From Actinocorallia populi (GTDB lineage: Bacteria; Actinomycetota; Actinomycetes; Streptosporangiales; Streptosporangiaceae), in contig NZ_PVZV01000004.1 of the NCBI RefSeq assembly GCF_002995495.1, forward strand, positions 558,001 to 622,000: a stretch of 64,000 nt of DNA, given 5' to 3'. Made by a program: the position numbers and the translations under genes. This document shows positions 17,175-27,122 of the stretch, in pieces. Under the pieces are notes generated by a model. It was given only the letters and a program-made list of their open reading frames with translations, was not told the DNA's origin and made no database searches. Each line of letters opens with the position of its first letter. Within the stretch, counting starts at the first letter, position 1.

Positions 17175-19384
17175 GGGAACTGGGGCACTTCCTCCTGGAA
17201 GGGGGGCTCGCCCGCCGGCTCGTCGGGGCCGGGCTCCGGACCGGGTCCCGGCTCCTCGGGCAGGACGACGTCCTCGTCCGGGTTCTCGGGCAGCGGCTCG
17301 GGCTCCTCCTCCACCGGCGGCTCCTCCTCGTCCGGCGGAGTGGCGGGGTCGCTCGGCTCCCCGGTGTCGGTGGGGCCCGGGTCGGGCCTGACCGGCTCGT
17401 CGGCGGGCTGCTGCGGCGGCTGGTAGGTGTAGTAGGTCGAGGGTTCGGGGAACTCCGCGGCCTCCATGTTCCGGGTGGCCTCGCTCATGAAGGCCCGCCA
17501 CACCTGCGCGGGCAGCACGCCGCCGTACGCCGAGTAGCCCTGCAGGTCCAGCGGCTTGTTGGGGGACTTGCTGTTGAAGATGCCGACGGAGGTCGACATC
17601 TGCGGGATGAAGCCGTTGAACCACACCGCGGCGCCCTTGTCCGTGGTGCCCGTCTTGCCGGCGACGTCGCGGCCGTCGTAGAGCTGCGCCGAGGTGGCGG
17701 TACCGCCGGTGACGACCTGCTGCAGCGCGTACGTCGCGTCGGCGGCGACGTCCTTGCTGAAGACGCGGACGCCCTCGGTCTCCACCGTCTTCGTCCGCTT
17801 TGAGCGGTTGGTGAAGGACTTGATGACGTGCGGGGCGTGGAAGACGCCGTCGTTGGCGAACGCCGCGTACGCCCCGGCCTGCTGCGTCGGGCTGACGTCG
17901 GCGACGCCCAGCGCGTACGTCTCGGACTTGTCGGCGGCGTTGGCGGTCAGCTGCGAGCGGGGGATGCCCAGGCTCTCGGCCATGTCGGTGATCTTGGAGT
18001 TGCCGATCTCCTGCGCGAGCCGCACGTAGGCGGTGTTCACCGAGTTGCGGGTCATCTGCACCAGGTCGAGATGGCCGTAGCGGGCCCCGCCGGAGTTGGT
18101 GACGGGGTGCCCGTTCGAGGAGATGTAGGTGGAGCCGTCCACGCTGTGGGTGAGCTCCTTGCCGTCGGCCAGCGCGGCGGCCAGCACGTACGGCTTGAAT
18201 CCGGAGCCGGCCTGGGCGCGCAGCCCGAAGGCGCTGCTCATCTGCTCCTTGAGGTAGTCGCGCCCGCCGTAGAAGGCCAGCACCTCACCGGTCTTCGGGT
18301 CGACCGCGCTCAGCCCCACCCGCTGCTCCCTGGGCATGCCGGCCGGGACGTTGTCCTGGACGGCCTTGACCGCGGCGTCCATCAGCGGCTTGCGGAAGGT
18401 GGTGACGACCTTGAACCCGCCCAGGGCGAGCCGGCGCTCGGAGACGCCGTGCTCCTCGCGCAGCTCCTTCTTGGCCACGTTGACCATGTAGCCGACCTGG
18501 CCCTGGTAGATGTTCTTCTCCTTCTGCTTGACGGGCTTGGGGAGTTCGAGCTTCGCGGCCTCCTGCTCGGTGAGGTTCCCCGCGCCGACCATGCCGTCGA
18601 GGACGTACCGCCAGCGCTCCTCGAGCTGCGCGCGGTTGCTCTTGGTGAGCTTCTGGTAGAGGCTCGGCTGCTGGATCGTCGCGGCCAGGTAGGCGCTCTC
18701 CGCCGGGTCGAGGTCCTTGGCGTCCTTGTCGAAGTAGGCCTGCGCGGCCGCCTGGATGCTGTAGCTCTGCCGCCCGAAGTAGATCGTGTTGAGGTAACGC
18801 TCCAGGATCCAGTCCTTGTCCTCGGACCGGTTCACCTTCAGCGAGACCATGACCTCCTTGAGCTTGCGGAAGATCGACCTCTCCTGGCTCAGGCCGCTGT
18901 AGTAGTTGCGCACCATCTGCTGGGTGATGGTGGAGCCGCCCTGCACCTGGGTGCCCGAGACGGTGGACCAGAAGGCGCGGACCGTGCCCTTGAGGGAGAC
19001 GCCGGGGTCGCTGTAGAAGCTGCGGTTCTCGGCGGAGATGACCGCCTGCCGCATCGACTCGGAGACCTCCGCCAGCGGGACGGGCTGGCGGTTGGTGCCC
19101 TCCTGGGCGATGACCGTCTCGCCGTCGGCGTAGTAGAAGACGTTCAGCTGCTCGCGGGCGTCCAGCTGCTGGGTGGAGGGCACGGGGGTGAGGATGTAGG
19201 CGATCGCGAAGGCGACCACGAACGCCCCGATGACACCGAGCACGCCGTAGGAGATCTTGCGCAGCCACCGGCCCCGCCTGCGGGAGGGGATGCCGGGCTG
19301 CTGGACGGTGGCCTCGGTGGCGTCGTCGTCGGTCCCCGCGGCGCCGTCCTCGGCGTGCGGATGCTCCTCGTTCTCGTTCACCAT
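17171..19384 (-). CDS. Bifunctional class A penicillin-binding protein
   Basis: 737 residues. Polymerises lipid II glycan and cross-links stem peptides at the outer face of the membrane. Transmembrane helix at about 43-66 after an acidic cytoplasmic head. The GT51 transglycosylase (about 85-260) has the catalytic Glu in AVISAENRSFYSDPG and GGSTITQQMVRNYY. The transpeptidase shows the active-site SxxK as SGFK (about residue 393), SxN as SVN (about 448) and KTGTT (about 577). The C-terminal 95 residues are Pro/Glu/Asp-rich (PEEPGPGPEPGPDEP), an acidic tail common in actinomycete PBP1/PonA-type proteins. ATG at 19384 has AAAGG 9 nt upstream. Stop overlaps that of the convergent lipoprotein gene. 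Confidence 0.95.
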   Translation of the reverse strand: MVNENEEHPHAEDGAAGTDDDATEATVQQPGIPSRRRGRWLRKISYGVLGVIGAFVVAFAIAYILTPVPSTQQLDAREQLNVFYYADGETVIAQEGTNRQPVPLAEVSESMRQAVISAENRSFYSDPGVSLKGTVRAFWSTVSGTQVQGGSTITQQMVRNYYSGLSQERSIFRKLKEVMVSLKVNRSEDKDWILERYLNTIYFGRQSYSIQAAAQAYFDKDAKDLDPAESAYLAATIQQPSLYQKLTKSNRAQLEERWRYVLDGMVGAGNLTEQEAAKLELPKPVKQKEKNIYQGQVGYMVNVAKKELREEHGVSERRLALGGFKVVTTFRKPLMDAAVKAVQDNVPAGMPREQRVGLSAVDPKTGEVLAFYGGRDYLKEQMSSAFGLRAQAGSGFKPYVLAAALADGKELTHSVDGSTYISSNGHPVTNSGGARYGHLDLVQMTRNSVNTAYVRLAQEIGNSKITDMAESLGIPRSQLTANAADKSETYALGVADVSPTQQAGAYAAFANDGVFHAPHVIKSFTNRSKRTKTVETEGVRVFSKDVAADATYALQQVVTGGTATSAQLYDGRDVAGKTGTTDKGAAVWFNGFIPQMSTSVGIFNSKSPNKPLDLQGYSAYGGVLPAQVWRAFMSEATRNMEAAEFPEPSTYYTYQPPQQPADEPVRPDPGPTDTGEPSDPATPPDEEEPPVEEEPEPLPENPDEDVVLPEEPGPGPEPGPDEPAGEPPFQEEVPQFP

Positions 19385-19544
19385 GCCCCCGTTACCTTTC
19401 CGTTACTTCGACCCTACCTGAACGGTCCGGTCCGTGTTCCCGGCCGTCGGGCGGGCTCCATCAGGGCGGCCGCCGCCCGGGAGAGTGACGGACAACCCTC
19501 TACAAGACGCTCAAAAGGTGCGAAAGGTTGTCCGGAAAGAGGGA

Positions 19545-19580
19545 GGACGACCGGCCCCGCCACCCGGGGGCCGGCCGTCC
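19545..19580 (-). terminator. Terminator hairpin after the FKBP gene
   Basis: Fourteen-base arms (GGACGACCGGCCCC / GGGGCCGGCCGTCC on the plus strand, one G-T wobble) around an 8-nt loop, 7 nt past the FKBP stop. On the minus strand a TCCCTCTTTC tract follows. Confidence 0.7.
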
Positions 19581-19586
19581 GGCGGC

Positions 19587-20663
19587 TCAGTAGGAGGTCA
19601 GGACGTCGACGACGAACACCAGCGTGTCGTCGCCCTTGATCCCGGCGCCCTCGTTGCCCTTCTCGCCGTAACCGTCGGCGGGCGGGATGACCACCATCAC
19701 CCGGCTGCCGGCCTTCACGCCGACCAGCGCCTTGTCCCAGCCGGGGATGACCGCGCCGGTGCCGATCTCGAAGCTGGCGGGCTCGCCCGTGGCGTAGCTG
19801 GAGTCGAACTCCTTGCCGCCGTCCCAGATGACGCCCTTGTAGTGGGCGGCCAGCTTCTGGCCCTTCTCGACGACCGGGCCGGTGCCCTCGATGAGGGTCT
19901 TGGCGGTGAGCTCCTTGGGCGCGTCCCCGTCGGGCAGCTTGATGCCGGGCGCCTCGCCCTCCTTGGCGGGGGCGGTGACCTCGGGAAGCTTGTCGTCGTC
20001 CTGCTCGGCCATGTCGCCGGTGACCGGGTACTGCTTGGTGACGACGTCCACGACGAAGACGACGTTGTCGCTGGGCTTCAGGCCGGTCTGCTCGGCGGTC
20101 TGGCCGAGGTCCTTGACCGGCATCGTCACCAGGTAGCGGCTGCCGACCGTGGAGCCCTTGATGGCCTCGTCGAGCGCCTTGAAGCCGCTCCCCCCCTGGG
20201 AGTCGACGGGCAGCGCGGTCGGCCCGGTCTCGGCGTAGCTGCTGGACTTCTCCTCGAACTTCTTGGCCCCGGTCCACTGGTAGGTCTCGAAGTTGACGTA
20301 GGCGGTGTCGCCGCTCTTGAGCTCCGCGCCGCCGCCCTTGATCAGCTGCTCGGTGCGGCTCTTGGTGTAGGGCTCGACCTCGGGGAAGGCGATCTTGGGC
20401 TCCTTGTTGAAGGCGCCGCTGATCTCGAACTCCGCCGAGGGGCGGGTCAGCATGTAGGCGCCGCCCGCGACGCCGGCGATGATCGCCAGGACCAGGACCG
20501 TCACCCCGGTCTGCTTGATGCGCTTCTTGCGCAGCTCGGCCTTGTTGGCCGGGCGCTTGAGGGAGCCCTTGCCCTTGTTGATGCCGTGCGGGGTGAAGTC
20601 GGTGCGACTGATGTCCCGGGCGCTCGGAAGCTTCACACCAGGGGTCTTCTCGTTGTCCGACAT
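19587..20663 (-). CDS. Membrane-anchored tandem FKBP-type peptidyl-prolyl isomerase
   Basis: 358 residues. A short basic cytoplasmic head (KRPANKAELRKKRIKQ) and a transmembrane helix (about 50-70, TVLVLAIIAGVAGGAYML) tether it outside the membrane. A degenerate FKBP-like module (about 115-225; GSGFKALDEAIKGSTVGSRYL, NVVFVVDVV) precedes a complete one (about 255-358; AHYKGVIWDGGKEFDSSY, VIPGWDKALVGVKAGSRVMV, DTLVFVVDVL). The second keeps the usual isomerase aromatic pocket residues, while the first lacks several. Likely folds secreted or cell-wall proteins; its neighbour is the PBP, with which it may cooperate. ATG at 20663, AGAGG 4 nt upstream. A terminator follows. Confidence 0.9.
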   Translation of the reverse strand: MSDNEKTPGVKLPSARDISRTDFTPHGINKGKGSLKRPANKAELRKKRIKQTGVTVLVLAIIAGVAGGAYMLTRPSAEFEISGAFNKEPKIAFPEVEPYTKSRTEQLIKGGGAELKSGDTAYVNFETYQWTGAKKFEEKSSSYAETGPTALPVDSQGGSGFKALDEAIKGSTVGSRYLVTMPVKDLGQTAEQTGLKPSDNVVFVVDVVTKQYPVTGDMAEQDDDKLPEVTAPAKEGEAPGIKLPDGDAPKELTAKTLIEGTGPVVEKGQKLAAHYKGVIWDGGKEFDSSYATGEPASFEIGTGAVIPGWDKALVGVKAGSRVMVVIPPADGYGEKGNEGAGIKGDDTLVFVVDVLTSY

Positions 20664-20920
20664 GGTCCTCTTGTCTTCGGCTCGACGTCATCGGGCAGGG
20701 GGTGGACACACTCTTCCAGCTCCGGCCTAAGCCCGGAGTGAAATCACCCCAAAATACCGGCTCCCCGGACCCGGGGCCGCTCGGTGGGCCTCAGCCTCCC
20801 ACGCGAGGGGGCCCCGCTCCCCGGGCCGGGACGCGTACCGATGCCGTGTCGGGGACGAATCGGGCATAAATCTGCTGTTCCGGTGGCCTTCCTTGCCCTA
20901 CACTCGGGGCGCGAAAGCGT

Positions 20921-20994
<74 letters not shown>

Positions 20995-21127
20995 TTCCCG
21001 ATGGCCCGCCGCCACCGTTCGAACGGGGGCGGCGGGTCGTCTTATTTCCGGCATGTCCGGACAACCCTGCCGTGCCATGTCCGAAAACCGCCGGTAGCCC
21101 GCCGCGCCGTCGCCCAGACTGGGAGGC

Positions 21128-22576
21128 GTGGAAGACGAGAGCCGCTACAGCGCGGTGCGCAGCAGGGACGCCAGGTTCGACGGGGAGTTCTTCTTCGCCG
21201 TGCGGACCACCGGGATCTACTGCAGGCCCAGCTGCCCGGCCACCACGCCGCTGCGCCGCAACGTGCGCTTCTACCCCAGCGCGGCGGCCGCCCAGCACGA
21301 CGGGTTCCGCGCGTGCAGGCGCTGCCGTCCGGACGCCGTGCCGGGATCGGCGGCCTGGCACGCGCGGGCCGACGCGGCGGCCAGGGCGATGCGGCTGATC
21401 GCCGACGGGGTCGTCGACCGGGAGGGGGTCGACGGGCTCGCGGCGCGGCTGGGCTACAGCACCCGGCAGTTGCGGCGGCAGCTGACCGCCGAGGTCGGCG
21501 CGGGACCCGTCGCGCTGGCCAGGGCCCAGCGGGCGCAGACCGCGCGGGTGCTGCTGCAGACCACCGGCCTGCCGGTCACCGAGATCGCCTTCGCCGCGGG
21601 CTTCGCGAGCGTCCGGCAGTTCAACGACACCATCAGGAAGATCTACGCGACCACCCCGGGCGGGCTCAGGGCCGCCAGGCAGGGCCCCCCGGTCTCCGGC
21701 GGCCAGGGGATCGCGCTGCGGCTGGCCTACCGGGGCCCGTACGCCGCGCGGCAGATCTTCGACTTCCTGGCCCGCCGGGCCGTGCCCGGAGTGGAGGAGG
21801 TCGAAGGGTCCCCCGGCTCCCGCGTCTACCGGCGCACCCTGCGCCTGCCCGGCGGCCCCGGGATCGCCGCCGTCCACGAGGCGGACGGCGGCCGCGGCTG
21901 GCTCGACTGCACCATGGAGCTGAGCGAGGTGCGGGACCTGACCGCCGCCACCCAGCGGATCCGCCGCCTGTTCGACCTGGACGCCGACCCCGGCGCCGTC
22001 ACCGAGCGGTTCGCGGACGACCCCGCCCTGGGCCCGGAGTCGGCGGATTCCCCCGGGCTGCGGGCCCCCGGCGCGTCCGACCCGCACGAGGCGGCCGTCC
22101 GCGCGATCCTGGGCCAGCAGGTCACCGTCGCGGCCGCCCGCGACCACGCCGCCGTGCTGGTCTCCGCCCGGGGCACCCTGCTGCCCGAGCCCTCGGGGAG
22201 CCTCACCCACCTCTTCCCCGATGCCGAGACGCTGGCCGCCGCCTCCCTGGAGGAGCTGCGGATGCCCCGCGCCCGCCGAGCCGCGCTGCGGGCGCTCGCC
22301 GAAGCCCTCACCGAAGGCCGCCTCGTCCTGGACGCCGGAGCGGACCGCGACGAGGCGGAGAAGGAGCTCCTGGCCCTGCCCGGCATCGGCCCGTGGACCG
22401 CCGCCTACATCCGCATGCGCGCCCTGGGCGACCCGGACGTCCTGCCGCCCGGCGACGTGGCGCTGCGCCAGGCGCTCGCCCGCAAGGGCGACCCCGACAC
22501 CGTCGCCTGGAGCCCCTGGCGCTCCTACGCCACCCATCTCCTGTGGAACTCCCTGGACCGAAAGGACCGATCATGA
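21128..22576 (+). CDS. Ada-like regulator/AlkA 3-methyladenine DNA glycosylase fusion
   Basis: 482 residues. Residues 1-75 are an Ada-type zinc/methyl-acceptor domain with four Cys (YCRPSCP and ACRRCRP). Residues 85-170 are an AraC-type helix-turn-helix (LGYSTRQLRRQL, EIAFAAGFASVRQFN). Residues 185-300 are AlkA_N and 300-482 the HhH-GPD glycosylase with LPGIGPWTAAYI and the catalytic Asp in PPGDVALRQAL. It should excise alkylated purines and activate its own operon when methylated. GTG at 21128 has GGGAGG only 1 nt upstream, an unusually tight spacing, so start strength is unclear. ATGA overlap couples it to ogt. Confidence 0.93.
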   Translation: MEDESRYSAVRSRDARFDGEFFFAVRTTGIYCRPSCPATTPLRRNVRFYPSAAAAQHDGFRACRRCRPDAVPGSAAWHARADAAARAMRLIADGVVDREGVDGLAARLGYSTRQLRRQLTAEVGAGPVALARAQRAQTARVLLQTTGLPVTEIAFAAGFASVRQFNDTIRKIYATTPGGLRAARQGPPVSGGQGIALRLAYRGPYAARQIFDFLARRAVPGVEEVEGSPGSRVYRRTLRLPGGPGIAAVHEADGGRGWLDCTMELSEVRDLTAATQRIRRLFDLDADPGAVTERFADDPALGPESADSPGLRAPGASDPHEAAVRAILGQQVTVAAARDHAAVLVSARGTLLPEPSGSLTHLFPDAETLAAASLEELRMPRARRAALRALAEALTEGRLVLDAGADRDEAEKELLALPGIGPWTAAYIRMRALGDPDVLPPGDVALRQALARKGDPDTVAWSPWRSYATHLLWNSLDRKDRS

Positions 22577-23073
22577 CGCTCTACACCACGTTCGACAGCC
22601 CGCTGGGCACCCTGCTGCTCACCGGCGTCCGCACCGGGACGGGCCTGGCCCTGGCCTCCCTCTCCCTGCCGGGGCAGCGCAACGCGCCCGTCCGGGACGA
22701 CACCTGGCGGCACGCGCCCGCCGACTTCACCGAGGCCGTCTCCCAGCTGGACGCCTACTTCTCCGGCGGCCTCAAGGAGTTCGACCTGCCCTTCGCCACC
22801 ACCGGCACCCCCTTCCAGCGCCAGGTCTGGGCCGCGCTGGAGGCACTCCCGTACGGCGCGACCACCACCTACGGCGAGCTCAACGCAGCCCTCGGCGGCA
22901 CCCCCGCCCGCGTCCGCGCCATCGGAGGGGCCATCGGCGCCAACCCCCTGCTCATCGTCCGACCCTGCCACCGGGTGATCGGCTCGACCGGCTCCCTCAC
23001 CGGCTACGCGGGCGGCCTCCCCGCCAAGCAGGCGCTCCTCACCCTCGAAGGCGCCCTCCTCGCGGCCCCCTGA
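22573..23073 (+). CDS. ogt: Methylated-DNA-[protein]-cysteine S-methyltransferase
   Basis: 166 residues. Suicide repair enzyme moving O6-alkyl groups from guanine to its own Cys. The active site PCHRV is at about residues 132-136, preceded by GGAIGANPLLIVR. TPFQRQVWAALEALPYG and TTTYGELNAALG form the HTH DNA-binding part. Length matches Ogt/MGMT. ATG at 22573 overlaps the upstream TGA (ATGA), with AAAGGA before it, so both proteins are made from one message as an alkylation-damage response unit. Confidence 0.95.
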   Translation: MTLYTTFDSPLGTLLLTGVRTGTGLALASLSLPGQRNAPVRDDTWRHAPADFTEAVSQLDAYFSGGLKEFDLPFATTGTPFQRQVWAALEALPYGATTTYGELNAALGGTPARVRAIGGAIGANPLLIVRPCHRVIGSTGSLTGYAGGLPAKQALLTLEGALLAAP

Positions 23074-23077
23074 CCAG

Positions 23078-23105
23078 CCCGGCCGGAGCACGCCTTCGGC
23101 CCGGG
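23078..23105. terminator. Hairpin in convergent ogt/FAD-oxidase gap
   Basis: GGCCGGAG-cacgc-CTTCGGCC (7 of 8 pairs) flanked by CCC/GGG, starting 5 nt past the ogt stop. No T-run. The gap to the convergent oxidase gene is otherwise GC-rich and featureless. Confidence 0.35.
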
Positions 23106-23219
23106 GCGGCACGGGCGGTCAGGGGGGACTGTCCCATGCGCCCGGTCCGGACAGGCGCGGTGCCCGGCCCCGCACCGCGCCCCCGCGGAGGGCCGGGCGG
23201 GCGGCGGGACGCTGCCCGG

Positions 23220-24524
23220 TCAGGGGACGAGGACACCGGGGTTGAGCAGCCCGGCGGGGTCCAGGGCGTGCTTGACGGCGCGGAGGGCGGCGAGCTCGGC
23301 GGGGGAGCGGCTGAGGTGGAGCCACGGGGTCTTGGCGCGGCCGACGCCGTGCTCGGCGCTGATGCTGCCGCCGGCCCGTGCGACGCGCCGCAGGACCGGC
23401 TCGGTGGCGTCCCGGCCGCCGATCAGGTTGACGTGGAGGTTTCCCTCGGCCAGATGCCCGAAGAGGTACAGCTCGGCGTCTCCGGCGAGCGCGGGCAGCT
23501 CGTCCAGGAAGGCGGGGAGCTCCCCGAGGGGGAGGGCGACGTCCAGCTTCACCGGGACGCCCCGCGCGTTGATCGCCTCGGTGTGCGCCTCGCGGTAGCG
23601 CCACAGCCGGTACCGGTCGGCGGTGTCGGCGGCGACCACGATCTCGGGCGCGTCCAGGGCCGCCAGGAGGGCGTGCAGCTCCGGAGCCGGATCACGGTGG
23701 GCGGCGCACTCGACCAGGAGGTAGACGGCGTGCTCCACGCGGGTGGGCGCGGGCAGCCCCGTGTGCTCGCGCACCAGCCGCAACCCCCCGGACAGGAAGA
23801 ACTCGGCCATCTCCAGGGAGTCCAGGGTGCGCAGGACGGCCAGCGCCGCCAGCGCGGCCGGGACGCCGGGCAGCCCCAGCAGGGCCGTCGCCCGGTGCTC
23901 CAGCAGGGGCACCAGCCGCAGCCGCGCCGCCGTGACGACGCCCAGCGCGCCCTCGCTGCCGGCGAACGGGAGCTCGAACCCGGTGTTGTCCTTGGGCAGC
24001 CCGCCCAGCCGGGAGACGACCGATCCGTCGGCCAGGACGGCCTCCACCCCGACCACGTTCGCCCGGGTCGTCCCGTAGCGCAGGACCCGCTCCCCGCCCG
24101 CGTTGGTGGCGATCATCCCCCCGACGGTCGCCCCGTCCCGGGCCGCGAAGTCCACCCCGAAGTCCAGGCCCGCCGCCCGGACGTGCCGCTGCAGCGCGGC
24201 CAGCACGACACCCGCCCCCGCCGTCACCTGCTGGGCCGAGGCGTCCACCGGCCCGAGCCCCGTCAGCCGCCGCGAGGACAGCACCACCTCGCCGCCCATG
24301 GGCACCCCGCCGCCGACCAGGCCGGTGTTGCCGCCCTGGGGCACCACCGGCACCCCCTCCCCGGCGCAGACCCGTATGACCTCCGCCACCTCGGCGGTGC
24401 TGGCGGGGAGCACCACCAGCGGGGTGCTTCCGCGCCAGCGGCCGGTGAAGTCGGTGCAGTACCCCGCCGTCACCGAAGGGTCCGCCACCACCTGCGTGAT
24501 CCGGGAGAGCCGTTCCTCGAGCAT
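23220..24524 (-). CDS. FAD-binding oxidoreductase, D-2-hydroxyacid dehydrogenase type
   Basis: 434 residues. PCMH/VAO-type FAD domain at about 30-215 (PQGGNTGLVGGGVP, TVGGMIATNAGGERVLRYG) and a GlcD/D-2-hydroxyglutarate-dehydrogenase C-terminal domain with FGHLAEGNLHVNLIG (metal/substrate His), SAEHGVGRAKTPWL and a C-terminal PAGLLNPGVLVP. Probably oxidises a D-2-hydroxy acid (lactate, glycolate or 2-hydroxyglutarate) and passes electrons to quinone or a flavoprotein. No partner Fe-S subunit is adjacent. ATG at 24524. Divergent from cbiB with a 53-nt gap. Confidence 0.9.
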   Translation of the reverse strand: MLEERLSRITQVVADPSVTAGYCTDFTGRWRGSTPLVVLPASTAEVAEVIRVCAGEGVPVVPQGGNTGLVGGGVPMGGEVVLSSRRLTGLGPVDASAQQVTAGAGVVLAALQRHVRAAGLDFGVDFAARDGATVGGMIATNAGGERVLRYGTTRANVVGVEAVLADGSVVSRLGGLPKDNTGFELPFAGSEGALGVVTAARLRLVPLLEHRATALLGLPGVPAALAALAVLRTLDSLEMAEFFLSGGLRLVREHTGLPAPTRVEHAVYLLVECAAHRDPAPELHALLAALDAPEIVVAADTADRYRLWRYREAHTEAINARGVPVKLDVALPLGELPAFLDELPALAGDAELYLFGHLAEGNLHVNLIGGRDATEPVLRRVARAGGSISAEHGVGRAKTPWLHLSRSPAELAALRAVKHALDPAGLLNPGVLVP

Positions 24525-24577
24525 GCTCCCGATTGTGGTGCACTACGGTCGATCGGATGCGACCGAGAGGTGGATCT

Positions 24578-25594
24578 GTGGATCGTTCAGCACGTGCCGG
24601 CGTGCGCTCAGACACGGGTGGGGCGCGATCGGGCGCGAACCGTTCGGGACTCGCCGGTGCGCGGGCCGTAGGGCTTCTGCTGGGCGCGGGTTTGGACGCG
24701 TTGCTCGCCGACCCCCGCCGGGGGCACCCGGTGGCGGGCTTCGGCAGGGCGGCGGCCGCGCTGGAGGAGCGCCTCTACGGAGACTCCCGGGCGAGGGGCG
24801 CGGTCTTCACCGGCGTGTGCGTCGGTACGACGGCCGCGCTGGGGGTCCTGGCCGAGCGGAGCCGCCGCCCCGCGGTCCGCTGCCTCCTGACGGCCGCGAC
24901 GACCTGGGCGGTGCTCGGCGGCACCTCCCTGGCCAGGGAAGGCATGATCATGGCCCGCCGCCTGGAGGACGGCGATCTCGAGGCGGCCCGCGCCCGGTTG
25001 TCGCACCTGTGCGCCCGCGACCCGTCGGGTCTGGACGCCGACGCCCTGGCCCGCGCGACCGTCGAGTCGCTGGCCGAGAACACCGGCGACGCCGTCGTCG
25101 CGCCGTTGTTGTGGGGCGCGGTCGCCGGAGTCCCCGGCCTGGTCGCCTACCGGGCGGTCAACACCCTCGACGCCATGGTCGGCTACCGCAGCGCCCGCTA
25201 CGAGCGTTTCGGCTGGGCCTCGGCCCGGTTGGACGATCTCGCCAACTGGATCCCCGCCCGCGTCACGGGCCTGTTGACCGTGCTGGCCGCCCCCGTTGTC
25301 GCCGAGAAGGGCGCACGCGAGGCGATCTCCGAATCCTGGCGGGTCCTGCGCCGTGACGGAGCCCACCACCCCAGCCCCAACGCAGGACGCTGCGAGGCCG
25401 CCGCCGCAGGCGCCCTGGGCGTCCGCCTGGGCGGCGCCAACTCTTACGGAGGACGCTTGGAAGTCAGGCCTGAACTCGGCGACGGCCGCAAGCCGGAGGT
25501 CAAGGACGTGCGCCGCGCCGCCCGCCTCAGCCGCGCCGTCGCGGCGGGAGCCGTCCTGGCCGCGGCCGCCTTGGCGCTGGGAGCCCGCCGGTGA
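24578..25594 (+). CDS. cbiB: Adenosylcobinamide-phosphate synthase (CbiB/CobD)
   Basis: About 338 residues from GTG 24578, which has GAGAGG 8 nt upstream. Upstream in-frame starts at 24557 and 24533 have no ribosome site. Integral membrane enzyme attaching aminopropanol (phosphate) to adenosylcobyric acid. Landmarks are [63 protein letters not shown] and [13 protein letters not shown]. Several hydrophobic stretches fit a membrane protein. The TGA overlaps the cobQ GTG (GTGA). No cobalamin riboswitch is seen upstream. Confidence 0.94.
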   Translation: MDRSARAGVRSDTGGARSGANRSGLAGARAVGLLLGAGLDALLADPRRGHPVAGFGRAAAALEERLYGDSRARGAVFTGVCVGTTAALGVLAERSRRPAVRCLLTAATTWAVLGGTSLAREGMIMARRLEDGDLEAARARLSHLCARDPSGLDADALARATVESLAENTGDAVVAPLLWGAVAGVPGLVAYRAVNTLDAMVGYRSARYERFGWASARLDDLANWIPARVTGLLTVLAAPVVAEKGAREAISESWRVLRRDGAHHPSPNAGRCEAAAAGALGVRLGGANSYGGRLEVRPELGDGRKPEVKDVRRAARLSRAVAAGAVLAAAALALGARR

Positions 25595-27090
25595 AGGGCT
25601 CCCTGCTGATCGCCGGTACGACCTCCGACGCCGGCAAGAGCATCGTCGTGGCGGGTCTGTGCCGCTGGCTGCGCCGCCAGGGCGTGAGCGTCGCACCGTT
25701 CAAGGCGCAGAACATGTCGCTCAACTCCATGGTCACCGCCGACGGCGCCGAGATCGGCCGCGCCCAGGTGATGCAGGCCCAGGCGGCCGGGATCGAGCCG
25801 ACCGCCCACCTCAACCCGATCCTCCTCAAGCCGGGAAGCGACCGGCGCAGCCAGGTGGTCGTCCGGGGGAGGCCGATCGCCGACGTGGACGCGGTGCAGT
25901 ACCACGACCACCGCGACCGCCTGCGCGAGGTGGCGCTGGAGAGCTATCACGAACTGCGCTCCCGCTACGACGTGGTCGTCTGCGAGGGCGCCGGCAGCCC
26001 CACCGAGATCAACCTGCGCCGCGGCGACATCGCGAACATGGGCCTGGCCCGCGCCGCGGACCTGCCGGTGCTGGTGGTCGGCGACATCGACCGGGGCGGG
26101 GTCTTCGCCGCCCTCTACGGCACCGTCGCGCTGCTGGAGTCCGCCGACCAGGAGCTCATCGCCGGGTTCGTGATCAACAAGTTCCGGGGCGCCGCCGAGC
26201 TGCTGGCCCCCGGGCTGGAGCAGCTGCGCGCGCTCACCGGCCGCCCCGCCCTGGGCGTTCTTCCCTGGCTGGACGGCCTGTGGCTGGACGTCGAGGACTC
26301 CCTCGGCCTGTCCGCCGCCCGGCCCGGCACCGGCCTGCCGCACGGAGAGGAGACGCTGCGGGTCGCCGTACTGCGCTTCCCCCGCATCTCCAATTTCACC
26401 GACCTGGACGCGCTCGCCTGCGAACCGGGAGTCTCGGTCTCCTACGTGACGAGCCCCGGCGAACTCGCCGGAGCCGATCTCATCGTCCTTCCCGGCACCC
26501 GGGCCACCGTCTCCGACCTCGGCTGGCTGCGGGAGAACGGCTTCGAGGAGGCGCTGCGGCGGGCGGGCAAGCCGGTCCTGGGCGTCTGCGGCGGCTACCA
26601 GATGCTCGCCGAGACCATCGTCGACGACGTGGAGTCGCGGCGCGGCGAGGTCGCCGGGCTCGGCCTGCTGCCGGTCACCGTCCGCTTCGCCCCGGACAAG
26701 GTCCTGGCCCGCCCTGTCGGCTCCCACTACGGCCAGACCGTCCACGGTTATGAGATCCATCACGGCCGGGCCGAGCGGCACGGCGGGGAGCCCTTCCTCG
26801 ACGGCTGCCGCGCGGGGACGGTCTTCGGCACCACCTGGCACGGGGCCATGGAGAACGACGGGTTCCGCCGCGCCTTCCTGTCCGAGGTGGCGGCGCTGTC
26901 GGGAAGGCGCTTCACGCCCGCGCCCGACACCGATTTCGCGGCGCTGCGCGAACACCAGCTCGACGCGCTGGGCGACCTGGTCGCCGCGCACCTGGACGGC
27001 GCGGCCGTGGCGAAGCTGATCACGGGAGGGGCTCCGCGGGGCCTGCCTGCCCTACCGCCGGGCGGCGCCCTCCACCAGCCGCTATCGTGA
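25591..27090 (+). CDS. cobQ: Cobyric acid synthase
   Basis: 499 residues. ATP- and glutamine-dependent amidation of four carboxylates (b, d, e, g) on adenosylcobyrinic acid a,c-diamide. The N-terminal dethiobiotin-synthetase-like ATPase (1-230) has [29 protein letters not shown] and [13 protein letters not shown]. The C-terminal class I glutaminase has the catalytic Cys in [10 protein letters not shown] (about residue 333) and a His in [11 protein letters not shown] at 25591 overlaps the cbiB stop, so the two form one translational unit. The C-terminal tail is Gly/Pro-rich. Confidence 0.96.
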   Translation: MKGSLLIAGTTSDAGKSIVVAGLCRWLRRQGVSVAPFKAQNMSLNSMVTADGAEIGRAQVMQAQAAGIEPTAHLNPILLKPGSDRRSQVVVRGRPIADVDAVQYHDHRDRLREVALESYHELRSRYDVVVCEGAGSPTEINLRRGDIANMGLARAADLPVLVVGDIDRGGVFAALYGTVALLESADQELIAGFVINKFRGAAELLAPGLEQLRALTGRPALGVLPWLDGLWLDVEDSLGLSAARPGTGLPHGEETLRVAVLRFPRISNFTDLDALACEPGVSVSYVTSPGELAGADLIVLPGTRATVSDLGWLRENGFEEALRRAGKPVLGVCGGYQMLAETIVDDVESRRGEVAGLGLLPVTVRFAPDKVLARPVGSHYGQTVHGYEIHHGRAERHGGEPFLDGCRAGTVFGTTWHGAMENDGFRRAFLSEVAALSGRRFTPAPDTDFAALREHQLDALGDLVAAHLDGAAVAKLITGGAPRGLPALPPGGALHQPLS

Positions 27091-27122
27091 TCCGCCGAAG
27101 CACGAGCACGGAGGTCCGGAAG

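Noticed and set aside
24525-24577. Cobalamin riboswitch before cbiB
   Set aside because: The gap is only 53 nt and lacks a B12 box or the needed stems; likewise before 36973 and 40899.
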